In this document: positions 43,637-55,924 of the stretch, piece after piece | Layout: the number at the start of each line of letters is the position of its first letter | Numbering within the stretch: the first letter of the stretch is position 1 | The notes under the pieces: model-generated | Database searches by the model: none | What the model was told of the DNA's origin: nothing | The model's input: only the letters and a program-made list of their open reading frames with translations | From: Paraburkholderia bryophila | GTDB lineage: Bacteria; Pseudomonadota; Gammaproteobacteria; Burkholderiales; Burkholderiaceae | DNA length: 64,000 bases | NCBI RefSeq assembly: GCF_003269035.1 | Contig: NZ_QLTK01000001.1 | Span: 434,001 to 498,000, forward strand | Direction of reading: 5' to 3' | Made by a program: the position numbers and the translations under genes

Positions 43637-45901
43637 TTATTCGGCGGATGTCGCGCTCTCTTCAAAAAACTCACGCACCACTTCGATTTCACGTGTGCGC
43701 TTGAAGGGCGGCAGGCTCTGCCATATACGGCGCCCATACGGTTTGTCGACGAGACGTGTGTCGCAGATCATCAGTACGCCGCGATCGGTCTCGGCGCGAA
43801 TCAGACGGCCTGCACCCTGCTTCAACGTGATCACTGCCTGCGGCAATTGATGCACGGCAAACGGGCTCAAGCCTTTCTTCGTCAACGCGTCGAGACGCGC
43901 GGACAATACCGGGTCGTCAGGCGGCGCGAACGGCAGCTTGTCGATCACCACCAGCGACAGCGCATCGCCGCGCACATCGACACCTTCCCAGAAACTCTGA
44001 CTGCCCACCAGGATCGCATTACCGTATGAGCGGAAACGGTCCAGCAATTCAGTACGGCTCGCGTCGCCCTGCACCAGCAGCGGGTAGTCCCAGCCACGCG
44101 TTTCGATCGTGTCGCGCAATTTGGTCGAAATGCGGTCCACTGCGCGCAATGTCGTACACAACATGAAGACGCCGCCGCCCGACGCTTCGATCGCCGGCAA
44201 CGCGGCGTCGAACACGGCGTCGGTGAACGCCTGCGAGGAAGGCTGCGGCAGATTGCGCGGCACGTACAGCAGCCCTTGCGTCGGATAGTCGAAAGGACTG
44301 GGCAGCGTCATTGAGCGTTTGGCGTTCAGGCCCATTTGCGCGGCGTAGTGCGTGAAGTCGCCGCGCACAGACAACGTGGCCGACGTGAAAATCCACGCGC
44401 GCGGCACGCCGGCGCGCTGCTTCGCGAAGATCGGCGCGACCGACAGAGGCGTTTCATGCAACTGCACGGTATGCGAGAAGACCTCGATCCAGCGCACCTT
44501 TTCGTTGGGGTCGGCGCGCTCGTTTTTACCGTCGGCCGAAGCGCCTTGAGCCGCGCTGTCAGCCGCTGCCCGTTCGGTTTCGGTAGGCGGCGTGGTCCAG
44601 CCGGCGAGCACGCCTTGCAGCTCGCGTGCGCGGCGCAGACACGCACCGATCGACTCGGCGCGCTCGGCCTGGCTCGCGAGCGCCGACGCCAATGCATCGA
44701 GTTCGGTCTCGAGCGTTTCGAGCGCGGCAAACAGCGGATGATCGTCGGGCAATTGCCCGATCGACAGACGCACCGAGTCTTCCTTGAACGCGAGCCGTAC
44801 GTCACGCGCCGCACGTTCGAGCGTCGAGCCGAGCTTCACCCAATCGACGGTTTCACGCGCGTGCCCCAGGCCTTCGGCGACCGAGTCGCGGGCCAGCTCG
44901 AGAAACTGCGTGGTGGACAGCGTCTCGCCGAAAAACAGCGTGGCGGTTTCCGGCAACTGATGCGCTTCGTCGAAGATGACCGTGTTGGCGGTGGGCAGCA
45001 ACTCAGCCATGCCGGTATCGCGCAACATGATGTCGGCAAAAAACAGATGGTGATTCACCACCACGATATCCGCCTGCTGCGCCTCGCGGCGCGCCTGCAT
45101 GACGAAGCAATCCTTGTAGTGCGGACACTCCTGGCCGAGACAGTTTTCGCGCGTCGACGTCACCATCGACCACACCGCCGCCGTTTCCGGCACGCTCGCG
45201 AGTTCGGCCTTGTCGCCGGTCCGCGTGATCTTCGCGAAGCGCACGATGTCCTGCAGATACGAGGTTTCCTGGCGCGACGGCAGACGGCCGTTGTCCGCGG
45301 TGCGCTGCAGATAGTAATGGCACAGGTAGTTCGCGCGCCCCTTCAGCATGGCGACCGACACCGGCACCGCGAGCGCGTCGCGCACGGTCGGAATGTCGCG
45401 CTGGAACAGCTGGTCCTGCAAGTGCTTGGTGCCGGTGGAGACGATCACCTTGCCGCCCCACAGCATGGCCGGCACGAGGTAAGCATAGGTCTTGCCGGTG
45501 CCGGTGCCCGCTTCGACGATCAGCGTGTTTTCGCTGCCGTCGAGGCTGTTCGCTGCGTCGCTTTCGACCGTGGCCGCCTCGGTGCCCGAGGGCGCGCCGA
45601 GCCGCCGCGCTGGGCGCTTCTGCGCTTCGAACATGGCGGGTTCGGGCATGGCGCGACCGGATGCTTCCATCGCGGCGGCCACCGCACGCGACATCTCGAT
45701 CTGCGACGCACGCGACCGATAGCCGTCGATCTGCCGGGCCAGCAGACCGTTGTCGGCGAAAATCTCGTCCAGTTCAGCGGCCCGGCGCGGATTCAGCGAC
45801 GCGCTCAGTGCGGACGCGGCCGCCCGCGGCGCCGGTGTGCCGGCGCCCGATGCGGCGTCGCCCGAGGCGGCGCGGGGTGATGGTTCAAGCGATGAATTCA
45901 A
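43637..45901 (-). CDS. dinG: DinG/YoaA-family ATP-dependent DNA helicase (XPD-like, Fe-S)
   Basis: 5'-3' superfamily 2 helicase acting on D-loops and R-loops, 754 aa. Walker A EAGTGTGKTYAYLVP (130-144) and DEAH box VIFDEAHQLPE (308-318) are present. Four Cys for the 4Fe-4S cluster lie between them: Cys194 (NYLCHYY), Cys254, Cys259 and Cys265 (CLGQECPHYKDC). Motif VI QGAGRLIRAETDRG is near the C-terminus. The first 60 and the 95-125 segments are low-complexity and variable. Assignment between DinG and YoaA is not settled. Confidence 0.92.
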   Translation of the reverse strand: MNSSLEPSPRAASGDAASGAGTPAPRAAASALSASLNPRRAAELDEIFADNGLLARQIDGYRSRASQIEMSRAVAAAMEASGRAMPEPAMFEAQKRPARRLGAPSGTEAATVESDAANSLDGSENTLIVEAGTGTGKTYAYLVPAMLWGGKVIVSTGTKHLQDQLFQRDIPTVRDALAVPVSVAMLKGRANYLCHYYLQRTADNGRLPSRQETSYLQDIVRFAKITRTGDKAELASVPETAAVWSMVTSTRENCLGQECPHYKDCFVMQARREAQQADIVVVNHHLFFADIMLRDTGMAELLPTANTVIFDEAHQLPETATLFFGETLSTTQFLELARDSVAEGLGHARETVDWVKLGSTLERAARDVRLAFKEDSVRLSIGQLPDDHPLFAALETLETELDALASALASQAERAESIGACLRRARELQGVLAGWTTPPTETERAAADSAAQGASADGKNERADPNEKVRWIEVFSHTVQLHETPLSVAPIFAKQRAGVPRAWIFTSATLSVRGDFTHYAAQMGLNAKRSMTLPSPFDYPTQGLLYVPRNLPQPSSQAFTDAVFDAALPAIEASGGGVFMLCTTLRAVDRISTKLRDTIETRGWDYPLLVQGDASRTELLDRFRSYGNAILVGSQSFWEGVDVRGDALSLVVIDKLPFAPPDDPVLSARLDALTKKGLSPFAVHQLPQAVITLKQGAGRLIRAETDRGVLMICDTRLVDKPYGRRIWQSLPPFKRTREIEVVREFFEESATSAE

Positions 45902-45967
45902 GGCAAGCGTTCCTGCAAAGTCCGGCTCGCGCGGCGCGCGCCCGGCGCTTCTTGCCAGGCCGCGAAC

Positions 45968-46186
45968 TCAGGCGCGTGTGTCCGGTTCGAGCTGCAATTG
46001 CAGCAAGATGATGGTGTCCTTGACTTTGAGTTTGCGCTTTTTCAGGCGCTGCAACTCGAAGTCGTCGATGCCGGGCTCATCCGACATTCGGTCGATCAAA
46101 CGATCGAGCCCACTGTGCTCCGATTCCAGTTGCAGAATACGGTCGCGAAGTGTGTTCGCGTCGATGACGTGATGTTGATCGCGCAT
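45968..46186 (-). CDS. YdcH-like DUF465 protein
   Basis: Small cytoplasmic helical protein, 72 aa. It has the DUF465 pattern: LRDRILQLESEHSGLDRLIDRM, then EPGIDDFELQRLKKRKLKVKDTIILLQ, predicted as an antiparallel helical hairpin. GAGG precedes the ATG. It is 66 bp upstream of dinG in the same direction. The family is widespread in proteobacteria with no agreed function. Confidence 0.88.
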   Translation of the reverse strand: MRDQHHVIDANTLRDRILQLESEHSGLDRLIDRMSDEPGIDDFELQRLKKRKLKVKDTIILLQLQLEPDTRA

Positions 46187-46353
46187 GCTCGCCTCCTCTC
46201 GTCGACGGCACGAACCGCTGTGCGGCCCGATGCCTGAGGTTGCTGTCCGGCTTAAAACGCGTTACGGCGACTGCGGGGCCGGCTTCGGTCAGCGACTGCG
46301 AACCGGCCCGCGCCCATTACAGCAAGCAAACGCTGCGCTCAACTACAGCACAC

Positions 46354-47421
46354 TTACTGTTGCTCCTGTTGCAGTTTCTGCTGTTGTTCGAGTTCCTGCT
46401 GCTGCTTCAACTGATCCTGACGTTTCTGCTCGGCTTTGTCGGCCGCCTGCTTCTGGCGCGACTCGACGTCGGCTTTGTGCTGCGCCGCGTCAGCCTGCTT
46501 CTTCTCGAAGCTCTGCTGTTTCTCGACGCGCTCCTGCGCCTTTTGCGCGCCTTGCGCACGGGCCTGCTCGAGCTTGCGCTGGAAGTCGCTTTGCTTCTGA
46601 TCGTACGCCTGCTGATTAGCGGCTGCCTGCGACGGACTCACCCCGCGCTGCGCCTGATCCAGTGCGTGCTGGCGCTGCTTGTCCTGATACGCCTGCGCAT
46701 TGGCGCTGCGCTGCGGCGCCTCGGCCGTGCGCTGCGCCTGGTCGAGCTGATGCTGACGCTGCTTGTCTTCGTACGCCTGGGTATTGCGTGCGTCGTCGGC
46801 GGCGCGCTGCGGGGCGCTCGCTTCGTCTTGCGCGCGTTTGATCGCGGCCTGCTCGTCACGCTCGCGGGCGCGCTGGGCGCGCTGCTCGCCGTCGAGCGCC
46901 AACTGTTCCTTGCGGATATCGGCCTGCACGACGCGCATGCTGTCGCGCGCCTTGTTCAGGCAATAGTTGACGAAGAACCTGCTGTAGCAGTCGTGCTCGG
47001 CAACCCCGTAGCGGTAGTTGTTTTCGTCGCTGCGCTGATCCAGCACCTTCTGGCGCGCGTCGAACGCATTGTCTTGCGCCGCGTTGCCGGCGGTGGTGTC
47101 TGCGTTGCCGGTGTTCATGGCGCCGCGGGTATCCACCGACCGGGCATCCGACCCAGCCGCCTTCGCGCTGCTGCCCATCATGGGCGCCGTAGCCTGCCCG
47201 GCGGTCTGCGCCATGACCGGCGCGGACAGCCCCAACGCAACGGCCAGCACACCCGCTGCGCACGACGCGGCGAACACTCCGTTGGGAACGGGCACGGACT
47301 TGAACACGGAGCGCGTTACCCGCGTGAACGACACGCGCGGCGAACGCGAAAACAGCGGCGATTGTGGCAAGCGAGAGACCAAGCGGGAGCCCAGGCAGTT
47401 GAGGAACAAGGAGATCGGCAA
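46354..47421 (-). CDS. Exported coiled-coil protein with 28-residue tandem repeats
   Basis: Up to 355 aa. The frame opens at TTG 47421, but no ribosome-binding site is seen there; a GTG near 47307 would place the hydrophobic signal core (FAASCAAGVLAVALGL, cleavage near VMA-QTA) closer to the N-terminus. The mature part has two Cys (EHDCYSRFFVNYCLNKARD) likely in a disulfide, then about 190 residues rich in Gln, Ala, Arg, Lys and Glu. Two exact-length 28-residue repeats (213-240, 241-268) and a partial third share QAY-DKQRQH-LDQAQR. A long periplasmic coiled coil is expected. No family recognised beyond this. Confidence 0.75.
   Translation of the reverse strand: MPISLFLNCLGSRLVSRLPQSPLFSRSPRVSFTRVTRSVFKSVPVPNGVFAASCAAGVLAVALGLSAPVMAQTAGQATAPMMGSSAKAAGSDARSVDTRGAMNTGNADTTAGNAAQDNAFDARQKVLDQRSDENNYRYGVAEHDCYSRFFVNYCLNKARDSMRVVQADIRKEQLALDGEQRAQRARERDEQAAIKRAQDEASAPQRAADDARNTQAYEDKQRQHQLDQAQRTAEAPQRSANAQAYQDKQRQHALDQAQRGVSPSQAAANQQAYDQKQSDFQRKLEQARAQGAQKAQERVEKQQSFEKKQADAAQHKADVESRQKQAADKAEQKRQDQLKQQQELEQQQKLQQEQQ
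46552..46785 (-). repeat. 84-bp tandem coding repeats in the coiled-coil gene
   Basis: Two full 84-bp units (46785-46702 and 46701-46618) and a partial third encode the 28-residue repeat with QAY-DKQ and LDQAQR cores. Exact period suggests unequal recombination. Confidence 0.75.
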
Positions 47422-47534
47422 CGTCGTAGGAGGTCAACGGAACATGCCCGAAATTCTATCACCCTGCGGTTGAGCCCTTTGGCATTTATGGCAAAATGCC
47501 CCGCTCTAGCAACCTGGTCGCAGCGCGCACGCCC

Positions 47535-47582
47535 GGCGTGCTTCATAGCGTGCTACACGGCATGCTTCGCGGCGTGCCCCAC
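47535..47582. repeat. Four imperfect 12-bp tandem repeats upstream of tex
   Basis: Units of the form GGCGTGCTTCRC at 47535, 47547, 47559 and 47571 in the non-coding gap before tex. A 7-bp hairpin GGCATTT / AAATGCC lies at 47481-47500. Confidence 0.55.
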
Positions 47583-47677
47583 CACCGTGCAGCACGTGCC
47601 CGAGGTGGCTCACCCCGTGCCCCAACGGGTCATCAGCGCGCGGCCTTAGACTGAGTCCGCAGGAACACCAAGACCTT

Positions 47678-50026
47678 ATGACGGAAAACGTAGCACTCAA
47701 GATCGTACAGCGCATCGCCGCCGAACTGTCCGTCCAGCCGCGCCAGGTCGCGGCCGCGGTGGAACTTCTCGACGAAGGAGCGACTGTTCCGTTCATCGCC
47801 CGCTACCGTAAGGAAGTGACCGACAATCTCGACGACACGCAACTGCGCAATCTCGAGGAACGTCTGCTGTATCTGCGCGAGCTGGAAGACCGGCGCGCGG
47901 CGATCATCGCCAGCATCGACGAACAGGGCAAGCTCACCGACGAGCTGCGTGGCGCGATCGAAGGCGCGGACAGCAAGCAGGTGCTGGAAGACCTGTATCT
48001 CCCGTATAAGCCCAAGCGCCGCACGCGCGCGCAGATCGCTCGCGAAGCCGGCTTGCAGCCGCTCGCCGACGCGCTGCTGGCCAATCCCCTGCTCGACCCG
48101 CAAACCGAAGCCGCGGGCTACGTGGACGCCGAGAAAGGCGTCGCGGACGTCAAGGCCGCGCTCGACGGCGCGCGCGACATTCTGTCGGAGCAGTTCGGCG
48201 AAACCGCCGATCTGCTCGGCAAGCTGCGCGACTACCTGTTCAACCAGGGCGTGGTGTCGTCGAAAGTGGTCGAGGGCAAGGAAAACGCGGAGGAAGAAAA
48301 ATTCCGCGATTACTACGACTACGCGGAAACCCTCCGGACCGTGCCGTCGCATCGCGCGCTGGCGCTGTTCCGCGGCCGCAATGCGGGCGTGCTGATGGTC
48401 AAGCTGGGCCTCGGCGAAGAACTCGACGCGCAGGTGCCGCATCCGGGCGAAGCGCTGGTCGCGCGCCACTTCGGCATTGCCAATCAGAACCGGCCGGCCG
48501 ACAAGTGGCTCTCCGACGTGTGCCGCTGGTGCTGGCGCGTGAAGGTGCAACCGCACATCGAAAACGAACTGCTGACCAACCTGCGCGACGAAGCCGAACA
48601 CGAAGCGATCCGCGTGTTCGCGCGCAATCTGAAGGACCTGCTGCTGGCCGCGCCCGCGGGCCCGAAGGCCGTGATCGGTCTCGATCCGGGCATGCGCACC
48701 GGCGTGAAGGTGGCCGTGGTCGACCGGACCGGCAAGGTGCTCGCCACCGACGTGATCTATCCGCACGAGCCGCGCCGCGACTGGGACGGCTCGATCGCCA
48801 AACTCGCGCGTCTGTGCGCCCAGACGCAGGCCGAGCTGATCAGTATCGGCAACGGCACGGCGTCGCGTGAAACGGACAAGCTCGCGAGCGAACTGATCGC
48901 GCGGCATCCGGAGTTCAAGCTGCAGAAGATCGTCGTGTCGGAAGCCGGCGCGTCGGTGTACTCGGCGTCCGAGATCGCGGCGAAGGAATTCCCGGACATG
49001 GACGTGACGCTGCGCGGCGCGGTATCGATTGCGCGCCGTCTGCAGGATCCGCTCGCGGAACTCGTGAAGATCGAGCCGAAGGCGATCGGCGTCGGCCAGT
49101 ATCAGCACGACGTGAATCAGCGCGAGCTGGCGCGTTCGCTGGACGCGGTCGTCGAAGACTGCGTGAACGCGGTCGGCGTGGACGCGAATACGGCGTCGGT
49201 CGCGCTGCTCGCGCGCGTGTCGGGATTGAACGCCACGCTGGCGCGCAATATCGTCGACTACCGCGATGCGAACGGTCCGTTCCCGTCGCGCGAACATCTG
49301 CGCAAGGTGCCGCGTCTGGGCGACAAGACGTTCGAGCAGGCCGCCGGCTTCCTGCGTATCAACAACGGTGAGAATCCGCTCGATCGCTCGTCGGTTCACC
49401 CGGAAGCGTATCCGGTCGTCGAACGGATACTGGCGAAGATCAGCAAGCATGTCGGCGATGTGCTGGGTAATCGCGACGCGTTGCGCGGCCTGTCGCCGGC
49501 TGAATTCGTCGACGATCGTTTCGGCTTGCCGACCGTGCGCGACATTCTGCTCGAACTCGAAAAACCGGGCCGCGATCCGCGTCCGGAGTTCAAGACCGCG
49601 ACGTTCCGCGAAGGCGTCGAGAAGGTCAGCGATCTGCTGCCGGGCATGGTGCTCGAAGGCGTCGTGACGAACGTGGCGGCGTTCGGCGCGTTCATCGACG
49701 TCGGCGTGCATCAGGACGGTCTGGTGCACGTGTCGGCCCTGTCGACGAAGTTCATCAAGGACCCGCATGAAGTCGTCAAGGCCGGCCAGATCGTCAAGGT
49801 GAAGGTGCTGGAAGTGGACGTGAAGCGTCAGCGTATCGCGCTGACCATGCGTCTCGACGACGAGTTCGGTGCAGCAGCGGCGCGTAGCGGCGGCGGTGCG
49901 CAGCAGGATCGCGGTGGCGCGGCGCGCTCGGGCGGTGGTGGACGCGGCGCGCAGCAGCAGCGCTCGCGTGAACCGGAAGCCGGCGGCGCAATGGCTGCGG
50001 CGTTCGCGAAGCTGAAGCAGAAGTAA
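47678..50026 (+). CDS. tex: Tex-family RNA-binding protein (S1 domain)
   Basis: Nucleic-acid-binding protein related to eukaryotic Spt6, 782 aa. In order: N-terminal helical Tex domain ([34 protein letters not shown]), YqgF-like RNase H fold ([21 protein letters not shown]), helix-hairpin-helix repeats ([42 protein letters not shown]), and the S1 domain ([32 protein letters not shown]). The last 60 residues are Gly/Arg/Gln-rich. Tex affects transcription and toxin or stress expression in several pathogens; the exact role here is unknown. Strong terminator downstream. Confidence 0.97.
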   Translation: MTENVALKIVQRIAAELSVQPRQVAAAVELLDEGATVPFIARYRKEVTDNLDDTQLRNLEERLLYLRELEDRRAAIIASIDEQGKLTDELRGAIEGADSKQVLEDLYLPYKPKRRTRAQIAREAGLQPLADALLANPLLDPQTEAAGYVDAEKGVADVKAALDGARDILSEQFGETADLLGKLRDYLFNQGVVSSKVVEGKENAEEEKFRDYYDYAETLRTVPSHRALALFRGRNAGVLMVKLGLGEELDAQVPHPGEALVARHFGIANQNRPADKWLSDVCRWCWRVKVQPHIENELLTNLRDEAEHEAIRVFARNLKDLLLAAPAGPKAVIGLDPGMRTGVKVAVVDRTGKVLATDVIYPHEPRRDWDGSIAKLARLCAQTQAELISIGNGTASRETDKLASELIARHPEFKLQKIVVSEAGASVYSASEIAAKEFPDMDVTLRGAVSIARRLQDPLAELVKIEPKAIGVGQYQHDVNQRELARSLDAVVEDCVNAVGVDANTASVALLARVSGLNATLARNIVDYRDANGPFPSREHLRKVPRLGDKTFEQAAGFLRINNGENPLDRSSVHPEAYPVVERILAKISKHVGDVLGNRDALRGLSPAEFVDDRFGLPTVRDILLELEKPGRDPRPEFKTATFREGVEKVSDLLPGMVLEGVVTNVAAFGAFIDVGVHQDGLVHVSALSTKFIKDPHEVVKAGQIVKVKVLEVDVKRQRIALTMRLDDEFGAAAARSGGGAQQDRGGAARSGGGGRGAQQQRSREPEAGGAMAAAFAKLKQK

Positions 50027-50069
50027 CACCGACATTGAAACACCCGCCGCGCAATCCGCGGCGCCCAAC

Positions 50070-50101
50070 AAAAAGCCCACGCAAAATTGCGTGGGCTTTT
50101 T
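50070..50101. terminator. Bidirectional terminator between tex and kup
   Basis: 15-bp stem AAAAAGCCCACGCAA / TTGCGTGGGCTTTTT with a very short loop and T-runs on both strands, between converging genes. Confidence 0.92.
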
Positions 50102-50158
50102 GTTTTCCCGCGTGCCCCGCTCATTCGGGCGAAGCACGCGACAACGCACGGGGCGTTG

Positions 50159-52045
50159 TCAAATCTCGATCTTGGTCCCCAACTCCACCACCCGGTTGGC
50201 TGGAATGCTGAAGAAGTCCGTCGGCTTCGCGGCGTTCTGATGCATCCACGCGAAGACCCGTTCGCGCCACACCGACATGCCCGGCAATTGCGTCGGCACC
50301 ACCGTCTCGCGCGCGAGGAAGAACGACGTGTCCATCAGTTCGAACGTCATGTCGTTGGTACGACCGACCTCATGCAGCACCGCCTTCACGTCCGGCGTTT
50401 CATTGAACCCGTAGGCCGCCTTGACGAGATACAGACCGCCGTCGATATCCTTGACCGTCACACGTTCCGCTTCGTTCACGTACGGAATGTCGCGCGTCAC
50501 GAAGGTCAGGAAGATGGTGCGCTCATGCAGCACCTTGTTGTGCTTCAGGTTGTGCAGCAGGCTCACCGGCACCAGCGAATCGCTGCCGGTCAGATAGATC
50601 GCCGTACCCGACACGCGATGCGGCGGATGCGCGAGCAGTCCCTGCAGGAACGGCATCAGCGGAATACCGTCGGCAGCCGTGCGCTCCTTGACGATCATTC
50701 TGCCCTTGAACCAGGTCATCAGCAGGAAAAACAGCAGCGCGCCGATGCCGAGCGGCAACCAGCCGCCCTCCGCGACCTTCAGCAGATTCGCGCCGAAAAA
50801 GCCCAGATCGACCGCCATGAATACGCCGATGATCATGGCCACCAGTAGCTTGTTCCAGTTCCACACCTTGACCATCACGACGCAGGCGAGGATGGTGGTG
50901 ATCACCATCGTGGCCGTCACCGCGATACCGTACGCGGCGGCGAGATTGTCCGAGCTCTTGAAGGCGATCACGATGCACAGAATGATGAACAGCAGCATCC
51001 AGTTCACCACCGGCACGTAGATCTGGCCGATCGCCAGGTCCGACGTGTGCAGGATCTTCATGCGCGGCACATAGCCCAGCTGGATCGCCTGGCTCGTCAA
51101 CGAATAGGCGCCCGAAATCACGGCCTGCGAAGCGATCACGGTCGCGACCGTCGACAGCACGACGAGCGGCAACAGCGCCCAGTCCGGCGCGAGCAGGAAG
51201 AACGGATTTTCGATCGCTTTCGGGTCGTGCATCAGCAGCGCGCCCTGCCCGAAGTAGTTCAACACGAGCGACGGCATCACCAGTACGTACCACGCCATGC
51301 GGATCGGCTTGGCACCGAAGTGGCCCATGTCGGCGTACAGCGCCTCGGCGCCAGTCAGCACCAGCACGACCGAGCCGAGCACCACGTAGGCCTGCAGCAC
51401 GTGCGCGGCCATGAAGGTGTACGCGTAGTACGGGTTGAGCGCGCGAATCACGTTCGGCGATTGCACGATGTGCCACAGGCCGAGGGCGGCGAGCACCAGA
51501 AACCACAACACCATGATCGGCCCGAACAGGCGGCCGACCGTGGCGGTGCCGTGCCGCTGAATCCAGAACAGCAGCACCAGAATCACTATGGTGAGCGGCA
51601 GCACCAGATGCGACAGATTGGGCGCGGCGATCTCCAGACCTTCGACCGCCGAGATCACCGAGATGGCCGGAGTGATCACCGCGTCGCCATAAAACATGCA
51701 GGCGCCGAAGATGCCGAGCATCATCAGTACGCCGGCCATTTTCGACTTTTGATCGATAGAGCGCAGCGCCAGCGCCATCAGCGCGAGCACGCCGCCTTCG
51801 CCGTTATTGTCCGCGCGCATCACGAACAAAACGTACTTGATGCCGACCACGATCACGATCGCCCAGAACAGCAGCGAGATCACACCGAGGATGGATTGGT
51901 CGGTCAGCGGAATGCCATGCGAGGGGCTGAAAGCCTCTTTCAGCGAGTACAACGGGCTCGTGCCGATATCACCGAACACCACCCCGATCGCGGCAATGGC
52001 GAGGGACGGCAGAGGCTGTTTGTGCACGTGATTGTTATCTGTCAT
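50159..52045 (-). CDS. kup: Potassium uptake protein Kup
   Basis: Proton-coupled low-affinity K+ importer of the inner membrane, 628 aa from ATG 52045. The family start [28 protein letters not shown] follows a 12-residue polar leader; the upstream open frame (to 52315) is not conserved. About 12 membrane helices are visible (for example [26 protein letters not shown]), with the [11 protein letters not shown] loop. The C-terminal cytoplasmic domain (about 480-628) ends [12 protein letters not shown], the normal Kup tail. Monocistronic. Confidence 0.96.
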   Translation of the reverse strand: MTDNNHVHKQPLPSLAIAAIGVVFGDIGTSPLYSLKEAFSPSHGIPLTDQSILGVISLLFWAIVIVVGIKYVLFVMRADNNGEGGVLALMALALRSIDQKSKMAGVLMMLGIFGACMFYGDAVITPAISVISAVEGLEIAAPNLSHLVLPLTIVILVLLFWIQRHGTATVGRLFGPIMVLWFLVLAALGLWHIVQSPNVIRALNPYYAYTFMAAHVLQAYVVLGSVVLVLTGAEALYADMGHFGAKPIRMAWYVLVMPSLVLNYFGQGALLMHDPKAIENPFFLLAPDWALLPLVVLSTVATVIASQAVISGAYSLTSQAIQLGYVPRMKILHTSDLAIGQIYVPVVNWMLLFIILCIVIAFKSSDNLAAAYGIAVTATMVITTILACVVMVKVWNWNKLLVAMIIGVFMAVDLGFFGANLLKVAEGGWLPLGIGALLFFLLMTWFKGRMIVKERTAADGIPLMPFLQGLLAHPPHRVSGTAIYLTGSDSLVPVSLLHNLKHNKVLHERTIFLTFVTRDIPYVNEAERVTVKDIDGGLYLVKAAYGFNETPDVKAVLHEVGRTNDMTFELMDTSFFLARETVVPTQLPGMSVWRERVFAWMHQNAAKPTDFFSIPANRVVELGTKIEI

Positions 52046-52363
52046 AAACGCGAGGAAATCCGTTCCCTGAGCGGAAAAAACGACCGCCATTCTAAACTGC
52101 CGGCATGGCGCCACCCGGCTTGTTGTGGATACACCACGTGGCGGGTCCGCGCAGTGTAGCACTGCGGTATGGGCGCGTCTGCGGTGCAAGGTGTTTCGTT
52201 CGAAGCGCGAGTTCGCGCTTCGCCGGACGCCGGGCCGACGGTGCGATCGGGGTCGCGTAAACGAAAAAACGGAGTCCGTTGGGACTCCGTTTTGCGGTAT
52301 TACATGGCACTGCACAGGACAAAGCGCCGGCTCCGACGCCTCTGCCCGGCGCCGAAGCGGGCA
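52046..52363. other. Region between the phosphoribosyltransferase gene and kup
   Basis: 318 bp. It holds the terminator at 52264-52293 and a minus-strand TAGAAT (52094-52089) that could be the kup -10, with no good -35. No other gene is supported. Confidence 0.45.
52264..52293 (-). terminator. Rho-independent terminator of the purA/phosphoribosyltransferase unit
   Basis: 12-bp stem AAAACGGAGTCC / GGACTCCGTTTT, loop GTTG, with six T after it on the minus strand. Confidence 0.87.
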
Positions 52364-52954
52364 TCACTGCTCCGACGATTCCTGCGCTTGCGCCATGCCG
52401 CGTTTGATCCACGCACCGAGGTTATGCGGACGCACCGTGTCCCATTCCTCGAACGGCTGATGAATCCACGGATTGGTCGGCAGGTACTGCACGCTGTAAT
52501 CGGGTTTCACCTTCGAGCAGCCCTTGTACCAGAGCACCGCCGAGCGCACCGCAGTGATCGCCGGATAGCGTTCCTTCAGATGCTGCTGAACCCGCGCCAG
52601 CGTCACGCCCGAGTCGACCAGGTCGTCGACCAGCAGCACGTTGCCATGCAACTCGCCGCGCGTCATGGTGATGTATTGCGCGATGTCGAGATCGCCCTGC
52701 TCCGTGCCGGCCGCTTCGCGATACGAACTCGTGGCGAGAATCGCCAGCGGCAGATCGTAAATGCGCGAGAGTTGGTCGCCCACGCGCAAACCGCCGCGTG
52801 CAAGGCACAGGATCTTGTCGAATTTCCAGCCCGACTCATGCACCTGCAGCGCGAGCAATTCGATCAGCCGGTGATATTCGTCCCAGCCGACCCACAGGTT
52901 TTTGTCGTCGTTGCGCGGGTCTTTCATCGCAATCATGGGCACACCTTGAACCAT
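52364..52954 (-). CDS. Purine phosphoribosyltransferase
   Basis: Cytoplasmic type I phosphoribosyltransferase, 196 aa. The PRPP-binding loop is VLLVDDLVDSGVTLARV (about 100-120). ILCLARGGLRVGDQLSRI is the second phosphate/PPi loop. It resembles bacterial xanthine-guanine and hypoxanthine phosphoribosyltransferases used for purine salvage; the base specificity is not certain. AAGG lies 8 nt before ATG 52954, and the purA stop is 3 bp upstream, so the two purine genes are translated from one message. Confidence 0.88.
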   Translation of the reverse strand: MVQGVPMIAMKDPRNDDKNLWVGWDEYHRLIELLALQVHESGWKFDKILCLARGGLRVGDQLSRIYDLPLAILATSSYREAAGTEQGDLDIAQYITMTRGELHGNVLLVDDLVDSGVTLARVQQHLKERYPAITAVRSAVLWYKGCSKVKPDYSVQYLPTNPWIHQPFEEWDTVRPHNLGAWIKRGMAQAQESSEQ

Positions 52955-52957
52955 GGC

Positions 52958-54361
<1,404 letters not shown>

Positions 54362-54529
54362 TTTTTCCGTTTCCGCTCAACGGTATGCACGTTATGGTGG
54401 GTATATCGAAAACAGCGCGGCGGACGGCCGCGCCGGGGGGCCGGCGACACTTTGGACGCCTTCTGAGTTGCGCTGAGGGGAGACCTCAGGCGGGTCCGGC
54501 GAAGCGCGCGTAAGCGCGCCGCAATGCGC

Positions 54530-55681
54530 TCACGCGCGCGGTTCGACGACCCATGCGCCGTTGCGCTCGACCAACACGCGGTCGAAAGCGAATTCGTCCA
54601 GATCGTGTTCATGACCCGGCAGCGCCTGGATCACGACTTCGCCGGCATCGCGCAACGCGGCGACGCTCACGCGCAGCGCGTCGTCGTGCTGCCACGGCGC
54701 GAGGATCGCGCTGCTGCGTGCTTCGACCGGCGAGATCCGTGCCACTTCGCGCAAATCGAGCGAGAAGCCGGTTGCCGCGCGCGCGCGGCCGTAGGCCTGG
54801 CCGACGTGGTCGTAACGGCCGCCGCGCGCCACCGCGTTCGGGACGCCGTCCACGTACGCGGAGAACATCACGCCGCTGTGGTACGCATAGCCGCGCAGAT
54901 CCGCCAGATCGATCATGACTTCGGCGCCCTCGACCTGGCTCGCAAGGAACGCGAGGTCGTCGAGCGCGCGCGAAATAGCCGGCGCGTTCGGCAGACGCGC
55001 GCGCGCTTCCGCGAGCACCGACGCGTCGCCGTACAGCGCGGGCAGCGCACGCAACGCGTCGCGTGTAACCGGTGTGAGATTCGCGGTCAGCTCGACGAGG
55101 CGCGGCACGTCTTTGCCGGCGAGCGCGTCGTAGAGCGACTGGCCCAACTCCGCCGCGGCCGGTTCCGCTTCGATCAGCGCGGCCAGCACGCCGGCGTGGC
55201 AAAGGTCGAGCCGCACTTTCGCGAGGCCGGCCAGACGCAGCGCGTCGAGCATCAGCTGCTGGATTTCGAGGTCGGCTTCGAGACCGGCGTGACCATAGAT
55301 TTCCGCGCCGATCTGGATCTGCTCACGCGTTGCGTGCAGGCCGCGCGGCCGCGTATGCGCGACGTTGCCCGCATAGCACAGACGCGTCACGCCCTGCCGG
55401 TTCAGCAAGTGCGCGTCGATACGCGCGACCTGCGGCGTGATGTCGGCGCGCAGACCGAGCGTGCGCCCGGACAACTGATCGACCAGCTTGAAGGTGCGCA
55501 GATTCAGATCTTGCCCGCCGCCGGTCAGCAGCGACTCGATGTATTCGAGCAGCGGCGGCATGACCATCTCGTAGCCGTACGAGCGGAAACGGTCCAGCAG
55601 ACGGCGCCGCAGTTCTTCGATCTTGCGGGCTTCCGACGGCAGCACGTCGGCAATATTCTCGGGAAGTAACCAGGTCGACAT
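54530..55681 (-). CDS. hisZ: ATP phosphoribosyltransferase regulatory subunit HisZ
   Basis: Histidyl-tRNA-synthetase-like subunit that makes the short-form HisG active in histidine synthesis; 383 aa from ATG 55681. It begins [31 protein letters not shown]. It keeps class II synthetase motif 2-like parts ([27 protein letters not shown]) but lacks the anticodon-binding domain. The frame upstream of 55681 is not conserved. Its presence implies a short-form hisG elsewhere. The catalytic paralogue hisS is 8 kb upstream in the same run. Confidence 0.95.
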   Translation of the reverse strand: MSTWLLPENIADVLPSEARKIEELRRRLLDRFRSYGYEMVMPPLLEYIESLLTGGGQDLNLRTFKLVDQLSGRTLGLRADITPQVARIDAHLLNRQGVTRLCYAGNVAHTRPRGLHATREQIQIGAEIYGHAGLEADLEIQQLMLDALRLAGLAKVRLDLCHAGVLAALIEAEPAAAELGQSLYDALAGKDVPRLVELTANLTPVTRDALRALPALYGDASVLAEARARLPNAPAISRALDDLAFLASQVEGAEVMIDLADLRGYAYHSGVMFSAYVDGVPNAVARGGRYDHVGQAYGRARAATGFSLDLREVARISPVEARSSAILAPWQHDDALRVSVAALRDAGEVVIQALPGHEHDLDEFAFDRVLVERNGAWVVEPRA

Positions 55682-55924
55682 CGATACAGTCCTACGACGT
55701 TGAACACGGCGGCTGGGTGCGCCGGTAAGTGAATGTGAATGGCGGGCGGCGGCTCGATTCTGGCGGCTGTCGCAGGCGTGGGTGCAGCCCGAGACAGGCG
55801 TTTTCGGCCAGCGTACCGACTGATCGAGTCGGCAGACCCGCGTCCGCGAGGCAAAGGCGCGGTCACGACACGGCGAGCGCACAGCGGCCTAAGTTTCTGC
55901 GCCCGCTTCGCCGGACGGACCGTT

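Noticed and set aside
44336..45880. 514-aa plus-strand open frame opposite dinG
   Set aside because: Composition is that of a GC-driven shadow; dinG has intact helicase and Fe-S motifs.
47633..50149. 838-aa minus-strand open frame opposite tex
   Set aside because: Shadow of tex; low-complexity Arg/His/Leu composition and no ribosome-binding site.
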